A DNA stretch of 64,000 bases from Bythopirellula goksoeyrii (GTDB lineage: Bacteria; Planctomycetota; Planctomycetia; Pirellulales; Lacipirellulaceae), in contig NZ_CP042913.1 of NCBI RefSeq assembly GCF_008065115.1, positions 6,211,257 through 6,275,256 of the forward strand, read 5' to 3'. This document shows positions 35,512-43,274 of the stretch, piece by piece (within the stretch, counting starts at the first letter, position 1; the number at the start of each line of letters is the position of its first letter). The position numbers were made by a program, and so were the translations under genes. The notes below the pieces were generated by a model. The model did not search any database. It saw only the letters and a list, made by a program, of their open reading frames with translations, and was not told the DNA's origin.

Positions 35512-35597
35512 TTAGCTATTAGCAGTTAGCTATTGGCCGGAAAACTGCGATTCGTGCCTTTTTCTGGCTAACAGCTAATAGCTAACCGCTAATGGCT
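35512..35597. repeat. Inverted repeat TTAGCTATTAGC family
   Basis: TTAGCTATTAGCAGTTAGCT is mirrored by GGCTAACAGCTAATAGCTAA. The repeat is 86 bp, in the gap between nadA and the FliN-like gene. Confidence 0.65.
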
Positions 35598-35782
35598 CAT
35601 TATAGGCGATGGCAAACGAGTGAAACAGGCAATTCTGGTCGGGGTCGAGGACGACCCGGCTCGCTAGCGAGACAGTCTGGGCAAAGATTAACGGCCGTTT
35701 GGTCGATAAATACGGGGTAACTGCCTGCGCCGGTGATGCGCTCGCAGAGGGCCCCTGCACAGCTTGCTGCGATCCTTTTCCT

Positions 35783-36148
35783 ATGAGTGATCCCAACTCA
35801 AAACCTGCTGACGAAGCTGCTCCTGAGGCGACTGGCGCTTCGTCGCCAGCGGCGCCGAGCTTTGCGGATCTTCCTAGCTACACGCGTAGCCTACTCAAGA
35901 TCTCGGTGCCGGTGCGTGTGATATTAGCTAGCAAGAAAGAGAATCTGATGGACGTCGTGGAGATGGCTCCCGGCACGATCATCAAGTTCGAGAAACCGTG
36001 CGATGAAGTGCTGCAACTCTTTGTCGGCAATCAGCAGGTTGCCGAAGGGGAAGCAGTCAAAGTGGGCGACAAGTTCGGCTTCCGCACCACGACAATGATT
36101 CTCCCGCGGGAACACTTTTCGCAAGTGCGCAAAAAGAAAACCGGCTGA
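35783..36148 (+). CDS. FliN-like (SpoA domain) flagellar motor-switch protein
   Basis: 121 residues from MSDPNSKPAD. A Pro/Ala/Ser-rich N-terminal stretch precedes a SpoA domain (LLKISVPVRVILASKKENLM, then FEKPCDEVLQLFVGNQQVAE and VGDKFGFRTTTMI), the core of FliN in the flagellar C-ring and of YscQ-type injectisome proteins. No other flagellar or secretion gene is in the window, so which complex it serves cannot be decided here. The longer upstream frame is poor coding sequence. Confidence 0.85.
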   Translation: MSDPNSKPADEAAPEATGASSPAAPSFADLPSYTRSLLKISVPVRVILASKKENLMDVVEMAPGTIIKFEKPCDEVLQLFVGNQQVAEGEAVKVGDKFGFRTTTMILPREHFSQVRKKKTG

Positions 36149-36166
36149 CGCAAGCCGCTTCACCTT

Positions 36167-36236
36167 CGTAGCCCCCGCCGGCAGGCGCGGCTTACTCTCT
36201 TGCAGCGACTAACCATCGCCTTCCGGCGAAGGCTAT
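36167..36236. repeat. Two adjacent TAGCC-type palindromes
   Basis: TAGCCCCCGCCGGCAGGCGC-GGCTTAC (36168-36194) and ACCATCGCCTTCCGGCGAAGG-CTA (36210-36236) lie side by side. The second matches the TCGCCTTCCGGCG core at 18016-18078. Confidence 0.6.
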
Positions 36237-36275
36237 TAAGGAGATTGTGTGCGCTAAATTCTCACGCCCTAATGA

Positions 36276-36303
36276 AAACGGGATGCCGTGAGGCACCCCA
36301 TTA
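36276..36303 (-). terminator. Terminator of the DUF1559 gene
   Basis: On the minus strand GGGGTGCC-TCAC-GGCATCCC is followed by GTTTTC. It lies 25 bases after the stop of the DUF1559 gene, in a fitting position and orientation. The T-run is short. Confidence 0.6.
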
Positions 36304-36328
36304 GTATTTTATGGAGTTCGGAGACGAA

Positions 36329-37435
36329 TCAGAAGGCACCGTCAGATGGCTCGGGACTCGTTGCATCTCCAGTAAGACCCGACTTCTTATGATTCGAAGT
36401 CATCAATTGTGCAAAAACGAAAGGATCGATCTGATCGCTGATAAATGTCACTTGCGATCCAACGAAAGCACAATTCACACCACCTGGATGGAAGCTTGAA
36501 GCAATTCCAGGACGTGGTTCCGGAACAGCCCCTGATGCAGGTGCTTGCGCCATAGTCCCCACTTCAGTATTCATATCGGAAAATGTGACGTAATCTGGTA
36601 TCTCCTTGCTCCCGTTGATCCTCAAAGTGTTATCTGTATTTACGTCAGCAGGTTGCACCCAGCAGAAACCAAAATGAAAGTTCCGATCTGGGGTTTGATT
36701 GTAGTCTCCACTCGCGCTTGAAGCGGGATTAGCATTAGGCGATGGATAGGAGTAATAAAGCGAAGACAAGCTCTCTGAGAACAACAATGTCTTACTCGTT
36801 CCATCACCCTTGCTCTGGATATAGGCCATCGACATTGAAACGAGCGGAGAACCAGCGGTATCTCGCGCATCTTCAGTAGTGCTGTTGCTCCAAGACGCCT
36901 GTGGTGCTTCAAAGTTCCGGGTATGATCCGTGAAGACCCCGTCCGCTGGGTTCTCCTGGGCAAAATCCCAGGCATAAAGATATCCCGAATTGCCTACGTA
37001 TGAGAGGTTCGGTTCGTTCTGAATTGCAGGAGGGTTACTAGGGCAGACAAGCATCTCCAATTGCGGCAAGAAAGTTGGGACTACGCCCCCGCTATACCCC
37101 TCAAATAACTGATTCTGCTCAAGATATGGAAACAAAGTCACAAGCCAACTGGCACGAGCCATGTTCTCACTCTGATTGATCCCACCTGCTCCAGGAATCT
37201 TGATCCCCATAGCATTTATGTATCCAGGAAATGTTTGCAGTGAAGTATCCCGGGTCTGCATCGCTGTCGAGAGCTGCTTGATGTTGTTCTTGCATGTATT
37301 GCTACGCGCCGCTTCACGCGCCGATTGCACGGCGGGCAACAATAGCCCCACGAGCGTGCCGATGATGGCGATCACCACCAGGAGTTCGACCAATGTAAAA
37401 CCAGAATGAAAACGGCGATTAATGGAATGCCTCAT
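36329..37435 (-). CDS. DUF1559 pseudopilin-like protein (copy 1)
   Basis: 368 residues. A type IV prepilin signal (HSGFTLVELLVVIAIIG, with cleavage before Phe) is followed by the helix GLLLPAVQSAREAARSNTC. The C-terminal DUF1559 globular domain contains GNSGYLYAWDFAQENPADGV and a late SSFHPGGVNCAFVGSQVTFI. Members are processed by a prepilin peptidase and displayed at the membrane or surface. Planctomycetes carry tens of paralogues; the role is unresolved. Confidence 0.95.
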   Translation of the reverse strand: MRHSINRRFHSGFTLVELLVVIAIIGTLVGLLLPAVQSAREAARSNTCKNNIKQLSTAMQTRDTSLQTFPGYINAMGIKIPGAGGINQSENMARASWLVTLFPYLEQNQLFEGYSGGVVPTFLPQLEMLVCPSNPPAIQNEPNLSYVGNSGYLYAWDFAQENPADGVFTDHTRNFEAPQASWSNSTTEDARDTAGSPLVSMSMAYIQSKGDGTSKTLLFSESLSSLYYSYPSPNANPASSASGDYNQTPDRNFHFGFCWVQPADVNTDNTLRINGSKEIPDYVTFSDMNTEVGTMAQAPASGAVPEPRPGIASSFHPGGVNCAFVGSQVTFISDQIDPFVFAQLMTSNHKKSGLTGDATSPEPSDGAF

Positions 37436-37994
37436 CTCTTAATTCTCCAAACCCAGTTAATGGGATTCGTGTGGAAGAGTTTTGCCCAGCTAGCCATCCA
37501 TCGCGGTCAATGATCCCGCACCGTCGCAAGCAACGGCTACCGACGTGATGCTAAAAATGCTCTCTGTTCCCGCATCGGCCGACTAGCATCTAAATTGTCG
37601 CAAGATTCGGGCCACTTGTCCAGCATTCTTCGGGGTCAAAATAGCGAGAAGCACGCCTCAGAACCGGAAAAACCCGCGAAGTGGGGCAAACTTCGTGTGG
37701 TGATGCAAAATATGGAAATGTCCAATGACCCATAATAGGCACAAATCTCTTTCTCCTTGGACATTGCTCCTTGGTCATTCCCTCCCCAGGGGCCAGTTGA
37801 ACCCCATTACTGCTCAATGGTATGTTGACGCTCTGAGCAACAACTGAGCGGACTGGTGTCACCCGCGCGAAGTGCGAATTCACTTCGCCGTGCTGTACCC
37901 GCGGTTTTTCCCCATTCAAGGGAGGCCGCTACCACTCGACAATGTTTTTTCCTGGTAAACTTTCCCCGTTCAATATTATTTTAGGAGAATTTTC
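37436..37994. other. Intergenic region upstream of fae
   Basis: 560 bases with no convincing gene. It contains the AATGACC-family inverted repeat (37715-37781), where GGAAATGTCCAATGACC is mirrored by CCTTGGACATTGCTCCTTGG. A strong ribosome binding site TTAGGAGAA immediately precedes fae. No clear promoter pair could be set. Confidence 0.5.
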
Positions 37995-38492
37995 ATGTCG
38001 ATGTTTATTGGTGAGGCTTTGTCCGGCGATGGTAACGAGATTGCCCATATCGATCTCATGATCGGCTCGAAGGATGGCCCCGTAGGTACGGCGTTTGCCA
38101 ATGCCCTCGCGCGTCAGAGCGAAGGTCACAGCAACCTGCTGGCCGTGCTGACCCCCAACCTGGCCGTCAAGCCAGCCACCGTGATGATCACCAAGGTGAC
38201 GATCAAGGGAATGCGTCAAGCCGTACAGATGTTTGGCCCTGCCCAAGCTGCGGTCGCAAAGGCAGTTGCCGACAGCGTTGCCGATGGCGTGATCAAGAAG
38301 GGGGATGCCGAAGATCTCGTTTGTGTCTGCGGCGTGTTCATTCACCCGGAAGCGGCCGACGACAAGAAGATCTACGAGTACAACTACGACGCCACCAAGA
38401 TGGCCGTCAAGAATGCGATGGAAAACAAGCCGAGCGTGGACGAAATGCTGGCCGGCAAAGACGACGCTGCCCATCCGTTCCGCGGGTTTTAG
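37995..38492 (+). CDS. fae: Formaldehyde-activating enzyme
   Basis: 165 residues. The Fae signature is present from MSMFIGEALSGDGNEIAHID through GSKDGPVGTAFANALARQSE, with TVMITKVTIKGMRQAVQMFG and a C-terminal DDAAHPFRGF. Fae condenses formaldehyde with tetrahydromethanopterin (H4MPT), the entry to the C1 oxidation route shared with methylotrophs and archaea. The H4MPT dehydrogenase gene follows, so the two act consecutively. Confidence 0.95.
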   Translation: MSMFIGEALSGDGNEIAHIDLMIGSKDGPVGTAFANALARQSEGHSNLLAVLTPNLAVKPATVMITKVTIKGMRQAVQMFGPAQAAVAKAVADSVADGVIKKGDAEDLVCVCGVFIHPEAADDKKIYEYNYDATKMAVKNAMENKPSVDEMLAGKDDAAHPFRGF

Positions 38493-38506
38493 AGAAGCAT
38501 AGTGAT

Positions 38507-38590
38507 AAAAAAGGGGACATGCTACTTTTTCAGAGAATTAGCTTGTCCCCTTAGGAAGCCTTCGCCGAAAAAGTAGCATGTCCCCTTTTT
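38507..38590. repeat. Inverted repeat AAAAAGGGGACATGCTACTTT between fae and mtdB
   Basis: AAAAAAGGGGACATGCTACT and AGTAGCATGTCCCCTTTTT are perfect arms of about 20 bp at the outer ends, with an inner GCTTGTCCCCTTAGG. It is 84 bp long, with A- and T-runs at the ends that could act as a bidirectional terminator or attenuator. It ends ten bases before the mtdB start. Confidence 0.75.
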
Positions 38591-38600
38591 GGATGTTCGT

Positions 38601-39476
38601 ATGGCACTAGCAAAAATCCTGCTTTGTCTGGACACCGACCCCCAGCCCAGCGTGTTCGACAGTGTCGTCGCGCTGGATGCCGGGGCGGATCGGTTGCTGC
38701 GCCATGGAGGCGTAACGCCTGCCGATGTGAAGAACCTTATCCACGGGCTCATGTTCACCCGCCCCAGCGATCAGCTCCACCACGCGGCAGCGGTGATCGG
38801 TGGTTCCGACGTGGTCGCCGGCGAGCAACTCCTGCAAGCCGCCAAGCATGCCTTCTTCGGCAAGGTGCGGGTGTCGGTAATGCTCGACAGCAACGGCTCC
38901 AACACGACCGCCGCTGCCGCTGTGGTTTGTGCCGGTCGCCATTTGCCCTTAGGCCCCGAGATCAACGCTCTTGTATTGGGAGGCACCGGTTCCGTGGGGC
39001 AAAGGGTTGTGAGAATGCTAGCCCGCGAAGGGGTGGACGTCCGCGTGGCTTCGCGGCGCAAGACCCACGCCGAGGCTGTCTGCCATCGGATCACCGCCGC
39101 GGTGCCCGGAGCCCGGGTTGCCCCCCGCAGCACGACCGATAGCGAGATGTCCGACCTCTTGGACGGCGTGCATTTGTTGATCTCCTCAGGGGCAGCGGGA
39201 ATCAACATGCTCGACACGCCTGACTTTCAAGCTGCCAAGACACTGCAGATGGCCATCGATCTCAATGCCGTTCCTCCTTCGGGAATCACGGGCATCGCTC
39301 CGACCGACAAAGCAGTCGATCACGATGGCCGCATCTGCTACGGTGCCCTGGCAGTTGGCGGTTTGAAAATGAAAATCCACCGAGCAGCGATTCGCCAACT
39401 CTTTGAGTCGAATACGCGTATTCTCGACGCCGACGAGATCTACAACCTCGGCAAATTGCTGGCCGACGCCAAGTAG
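38601..39476 (+). CDS. mtdB: NAD(P)-dependent methylene-H4MPT dehydrogenase
   Basis: 291 residues from MALAKILLCL. The N-terminal domain (DTDPQPSVFDSVVALDAGAD) and Rossmann motif ALVLGGTGSVGQRVVRMLAR with RVASRRKT for NADP match MtdA/MtdB dehydrogenases. It oxidises methylene-H4MPT, the product formed by Fae, to methenyl-H4MPT. The gene stands alone with fae; formyltransferase/hydrolase genes of the pathway are not in the window. Confidence 0.9.
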   Translation: MALAKILLCLDTDPQPSVFDSVVALDAGADRLLRHGGVTPADVKNLIHGLMFTRPSDQLHHAAAVIGGSDVVAGEQLLQAAKHAFFGKVRVSVMLDSNGSNTTAAAAVVCAGRHLPLGPEINALVLGGTGSVGQRVVRMLAREGVDVRVASRRKTHAEAVCHRITAAVPGARVAPRSTTDSEMSDLLDGVHLLISSGAAGINMLDTPDFQAAKTLQMAIDLNAVPPSGITGIAPTDKAVDHDGRICYGALAVGGLKMKIHRAAIRQLFESNTRILDADEIYNLGKLLADAK

Positions 39477-39488
39477 GGTAGCAATCAC

Positions 39489-40046
39489 GTGGCCAAACAC
39501 CCCCAGCGCCGCCGGCCTCCTAAAGACAAGCTTTCACTGGTGCGATCGCAGAGTGGCAATGCCTGGATTTTTTCTCACCCGGCTGAAGTTCGGGAATGTG
39601 CAGAGGACCTGGAGGAAGTCCGCGAGATCATCGAGGCGGGGGAAACTGACGTCGCCGTGGACGAACTTCGCTGGTTGCTGGGCATGTGCAGCGAGATGCT
39701 CGCCGCCCATTTCTTGCTCGGCAAATTGGCCGTCGAAGTGAACAACGATGTTGACCTGGGCCGCGGCCATTTCGGCGCCGGCTATCAATTGGGTCTGCAA
39801 GCCTGGCGCCGCTCGGGCAAGCCAACCCCCGTCGCCGCCTTGCACCCCGCCAACCGCATCTTCTACGATTGCGGCCGCGGCCTGGCCTGGTGTTTACACA
39901 ATCTGCAAAAGACCCCGCTGGCAGTAGAAGTCGTCCAGCACATGCTCGAAATGGACCCCAGCGACCCCCTAAGCATCCGCCCCTGGATCGACGAGATGAG
40001 CACCGAAGGCGTGGATATAGTTGACATCAGTACACTATTTCCCTAA
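39489..40046 (+). CDS. Conserved-looking hypothetical protein downstream of mtdB
   Basis: 185 residues with a GTG start 12 bases after mtdB, so probably the same transcript. It is soluble and helical: ECAEDLEEVREIIEAGETDV, then LRWLLGMCSEMLAAHFLLGK and GAGYQLGLQAWRRSGKPTPV, ending in a TPR-like HNLQKTPLAVEVVQHMLEMD. It may be a divergent TPR protein. A link to C1 metabolism is suggested only by position. Confidence 0.7.
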   Translation: MAKHPQRRRPPKDKLSLVRSQSGNAWIFSHPAEVRECAEDLEEVREIIEAGETDVAVDELRWLLGMCSEMLAAHFLLGKLAVEVNNDVDLGRGHFGAGYQLGLQAWRRSGKPTPVAALHPANRIFYDCGRGLAWCLHNLQKTPLAVEVVQHMLEMDPSDPLSIRPWIDEMSTEGVDIVDISTLFP

Positions 40047-40049
40047 TCT

Positions 40050-40140
40050 GTTAGCCGCGATGCGGAGCGCCAGCGCAGCAGAGCGCGTCCCCGGTGGTCA
40101 CGGCAAAACGCGCTCTGCTGCGCTCCGCATCGCGGCTAAC
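40050..40140. repeat. Left palindrome of RAYT 2
   Basis: 91 bp from GTTAGCCGCGATGCGGAGCG to CGCTCCGCATCGCGGCTAAC, a near-perfect terminal inverted repeat of about 20 bp. An inner pair (GCAGCAGAGCGCG / CGCGCTCTGCTGC) follows. The outer TAGCCGCGATGC core is shared with the RAYT 1 REPs. Confidence 0.9.
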
Positions 40141-40165
40141 GAAACTTATCTGGGAGGGAATTGTC

Positions 40166-40747
40166 ATGATCGCTCATCATGTTGTGTTTGGTGTTTACGG
40201 GTTCTGGCTACCCAACGATCCGCGTGGAAGTTGGTCCGATTTCGTTGGCTCCTGGGATTTGTTCCGCTACGGTGGCAAAGCTACGAAAACGACCGAGGCC
40301 TGTTCGGTTGCAGCCGTACCGCACGATCAAGAGCAACGGCTCGCTACGAAAAGGGTATTGAAGCGATCCCCCGTCCGCTTCAATGAACAACAGATTCTCG
40401 CCGTTGCCGAGGGCTTCGCTGAATACTCGACTCGTTCCGGATTAGTGATCTTGGCCTGTGCGATCTTACCGGACCATGCGCATCTGGTGTTCATAGAACA
40501 TCGACTCGATGCCCATCGGTTGGTGGTCCAACTCAAGAGCGCCGCTACTCGACAGCTCACAAAATCGGGCTTGCATCCGTTTCAGCGCGAGACCACCCCG
40601 CCCAAATGCTTCGCCCGGGGCGAGTGGGATGTGTTTCTCGATACCGTAGAAGAGGTGGAGCGTGCGATCCAATACGTACAGCTCAATCCCGAGAAGGAGG
40701 GGCTACCCCGACAAAACTGGGATTTTGTAACTCCCTACGTTCGTTAG
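40166..40747 (+). CDS. REP-associated tyrosine transposase (RAYT) 2
   Basis: 193 residues from MIAHHVVFGV (ATG at 40166, GGGAGGGA upstream). The HUH motif is PDHAHLVF, following ACAIL, and the Tyr helix is EVERAIQYVQLNPEKEGLP, both intact. It sits between two long palindromes whose ends match its own flanks, the arrangement expected of a RAYT and its cognate REPs. Its TAG stop lies in the GTTAGCC terminus of the right palindrome. It differs clearly from RAYT 1 in sequence. Confidence 0.9.
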   Translation: MIAHHVVFGVYGFWLPNDPRGSWSDFVGSWDLFRYGGKATKTTEACSVAAVPHDQEQRLATKRVLKRSPVRFNEQQILAVAEGFAEYSTRSGLVILACAILPDHAHLVFIEHRLDAHRLVVQLKSAATRQLTKSGLHPFQRETTPPKCFARGEWDVFLDTVEEVERAIQYVQLNPEKEGLPRQNWDFVTPYVR

Positions 40748-40838
40748 CCGCGATGCGGAGCCCTGGCGCAGCAGAGCGCGTTTTGCCTTGACCACCGAGG
40801 ACGCGCTCTGCTGCGCTGCGCTCCGCATCGCGGCTAAC
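40743..40838. repeat. Right palindrome of RAYT 2
   Basis: 96 bp, GTTAGCCGCGATGCGGAGCC to GCTCCGCATCGCGGCTAAC, the counterpart of 40050-40140 with a slightly expanded inner arm (CTGCTGCGCTGCGC). Confidence 0.9.
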
Positions 40839-40853
40839 AAGAATTGCGCAGCG

Positions 40854-41993
40854 CTAGGGTAATGGGATGTCGCTCAGTTCGAAGTCTACCGGCACTTCGG
40901 TGATGTCGGCGGGGGTGCGGTAGACCCAGGTGTAGCCTTTGAGATTCTCCACGGGGAGGTCGAAGAAATAGGCCAGGCTCAGGGAACCTTCTGATTGATT
41001 GGTGGTTTCGAAACCTGCGTGGTCAATTACCTCTCCCTCGGGGTTTTCCAGGAAAGTGAGATTCTGAAAAGCCCAACTTCGCTGTTTATCCAGTGCCTGC
41101 ACGTTGCCTAGGACTTCCAGCCGCATGCGGACCTCCCAGAGCGATTGATTTCGTTTGACATCAACGAGCTCCACCTTCACTCCCCCCCAAATCTGTTTGA
41201 CATCCTCGGCGTCCGTGAGATCGGTGAATCGAAACTCCGTCTTTCCGGCCGGAACCAAGGCAATGATCTGGCCCTTCATGGTATCAATCGCGCGAATTTG
41301 CCGGGGAGGAAGCTGGAGCGGTACGACCATTTCGGCGGAATGGGTGCCGGGCATTACTTCCGCTCCGAGCATCGGCCGGCGCTGGACTACATCGAGCGGT
41401 GTTTGATCATCGCCGAGGATGGAAAGGGTGTCCGTGGCCAATGAGAGAGATATCGGGTTCAACCGAGGCTCCCACGCGATTTCCATTTCGAGCTGCGCTG
41501 AACTTTCTCCGAGAGATCGCAGGGCCCGCCGCGCAGTAATAGTCGCCGCTTCGATCCGAAAGGGGCCCGCATAACAAGCGCGACCAAATCGTTGCGCAGA
41601 TCCGGGAGTCCGATTGACCACTGCCAGGGCTTCTTCCCCCGATGCTGCGTACAATCCCAAATTGGCTGCATCGAGGAATTTATCTAAGACGGGCCAAAAT
41701 TCGCGGTCACTGAGGCTGAAGTTCCAGAGCGATTGAGAGATGTCTTGATTGAATCGCTCGCGAAAATCGACGAGCTTGTTACCGGTTTGCTGTTGGATAT
41801 CGGCAAACACTGCATCGAGATCCGTGCCTGCGGTGATGAGCGTGAGTTTGGTCGGTTCGCCGATGGGACGATATTCGTCGACCTCTTCTGAAGACTCGCC
41901 TGCGGAGAGAAATGTGGGGACCAACAAAGCCACGATTGCAATGATCAATGTGAGCGGATTGGCGGATTCAATCTGATGAGATGGTTTTCGCAT
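40854..41993 (-). CDS. Secreted protein of unknown function
   Basis: 379 residues with a signal peptide (about 13-32, ending FLSAG). The N-terminal region (LTLITAGTDLDAVFADIQQQ, then VDFRERFNQDISQSLWNFSL) resembles the short secretin-like domain seen in planctomycete envelope proteins. The C-terminal half is beta-rich with no catalytic motif. It is divergent from the metallopeptidase-like gene at 42140. Function unknown. Confidence 0.7.
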   Translation of the reverse strand: MRKPSHQIESANPLTLIIAIVALLVPTFLSAGESSEEVDEYRPIGEPTKLTLITAGTDLDAVFADIQQQTGNKLVDFRERFNQDISQSLWNFSLSDREFWPVLDKFLDAANLGLYAASGEEALAVVNRTPGSAQRFGRACYAGPFRIEAATITARRALRSLGESSAQLEMEIAWEPRLNPISLSLATDTLSILGDDQTPLDVVQRRPMLGAEVMPGTHSAEMVVPLQLPPRQIRAIDTMKGQIIALVPAGKTEFRFTDLTDAEDVKQIWGGVKVELVDVKRNQSLWEVRMRLEVLGNVQALDKQRSWAFQNLTFLENPEGEVIDHAGFETTNQSEGSLSLAYFFDLPVENLKGYTWVYRTPADITEVPVDFELSDIPLP

Positions 41994-42139
41994 CGGGCAA
42001 TCTTGCAGAGAGGGGCCAGTGAGTGGTGCAGCGTAGTTCTATTGTAACGAATAATCGGGCTGTCCCGCATCACCACAAAAAGGTGTGAGCTAGACTTTTT
42101 GCAGTCCTCTTTTCTCGCTCAGCAAAGGGTCTTCTTGCT

Positions 42140-43228
42140 ATGAAATGCGTCTACCAATGTCTTGGGGCCGCCCTGTGCCTACTCGCCAGCGATTTAGCGC
42201 AACCGCTCGACGCTCAAGGGCCAGCTCCCTTCATGATGCTCACCCATGTGGGAAATCAAGAAATCGAGGGGCAACCGCTCACCTGGACCAAAGACGAGAT
42301 GCTGATCATGGGCCGCGACGGAGGGTTGTACACCTTCCCGCCGAAGTACGCCGAGAATTCGAAAAAGACGGGCACCATGTTTCGCGGCTACTCGATCATG
42401 GAAATGCGGGCCAGGCTGCGAGAGGAGTTCGACTCCTCGTTTGACGTGAGCCATTCACAGCACTTTGTGGTGGCGCATCCCAAAGGGGTCTGGAGCGTGT
42501 GGGCAGACCGCATGGAATCGTTTTACCGCTCGTTTACCCATTACATGGCTGTGCGGGGTTTTGATCTTGCTGATCCCCAGGTACCCCTGGTAGCGGTCGT
42601 GTTTCGCAACAAGCAAGAATACTACGCCCATGCCGCCAAGGGGGGCACGGAACTCCAGCCTGGGACATTGGGGCACTACGACCTCTCATCGAATCGCATC
42701 TTCCTCTTCGATGCTGGGATGGAATCCGATCAAGACTGGACCGCCAGCATCGACACGATCATCCACGAGGCAACTCATCAAACGGCCTCCAACGTAGGCG
42801 TGCATCGCCGATTTGCCGAGCAGCCACGCTGGTTGGTCGAGGGACTGGCAATGATGTTTGAGGCACGCGGACTGTGGGATCCCCGAGCGACACACACCCA
42901 GCGGGACCGTATCAATTATGGCCGCCTCGACGACTTTCGCTATTTTCTGGACAGTCGCCCGGCCGACATGCTGCCGAAGCTGATTTCATCCGATACGCTG
43001 TTCCGCACGTCCGCGGTGTCGGCTTACTGCGAGGCCTGGGCGTTGTCGTTTTTCTTATGCGAAACGCGACCCAAAGAATACTGCGACTACCTACAACGAG
43101 TCGGAGCCCGTAAAGCGTTCAGTAAGTACTCAGCACGATCGCGCATGGCCGATTTCGCTCGTTACTTTGGCAGTGACTTCACGCAGTTGGACGCGGAGCT
43201 GAAGCGATTCGTGGCGGAGTTGAAATAG
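42140..43228 (+). CDS. Secreted DUF1570 putative metallopeptidase
   Basis: 362 residues with a signal peptide ending near PLDAQG. The zinc motif HEATH is at 209-213 and a downstream WLVEGLAMMFE (231-241) supplies a third ligand Glu, as in gluzincins. The N-terminal third contains an SH3-like GNQEIEGQPLTWTKDEMLIM, a common planctomycete pattern. Predicted activity is zinc-dependent peptidase in the periplasm or outside. The final TAG overlaps a TAGCCG repeat terminus. Confidence 0.85.
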   Translation: MKCVYQCLGAALCLLASDLAQPLDAQGPAPFMMLTHVGNQEIEGQPLTWTKDEMLIMGRDGGLYTFPPKYAENSKKTGTMFRGYSIMEMRARLREEFDSSFDVSHSQHFVVAHPKGVWSVWADRMESFYRSFTHYMAVRGFDLADPQVPLVAVVFRNKQEYYAHAAKGGTELQPGTLGHYDLSSNRIFLFDAGMESDQDWTASIDTIIHEATHQTASNVGVHRRFAEQPRWLVEGLAMMFEARGLWDPRATHTQRDRINYGRLDDFRYFLDSRPADMLPKLISSDTLFRTSAVSAYCEAWALSFFLCETRPKEYCDYLQRVGARKAFSKYSARSRMADFARYFGSDFTQLDAELKRFVAELK

Positions 43229-43260
43229 CCGCTAACCCCCGCCTTCCGGCGAAGGCTGCA
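43226..43260. repeat. TAGCCG...GCCTTCCGGCGAAGGC repeat at a stop codon
   Basis: TAGCCGCTAACCCCCGCCTT then CCGGCGAAGGC: the GCCTTCCGGCGAAGGC core equals that at 36216-36234. The first three bases are the stop codon of the DUF1570 gene. Confidence 0.65.
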
Positions 43261-43274
43261 ACAGAAACGCGGTT

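Noticed and set aside
36149-36328. Possible riboswitch between the FliN-like and DUF1559 genes
   Set aside because: The structure is explained by two REP-like palindromes and a terminator hairpin.
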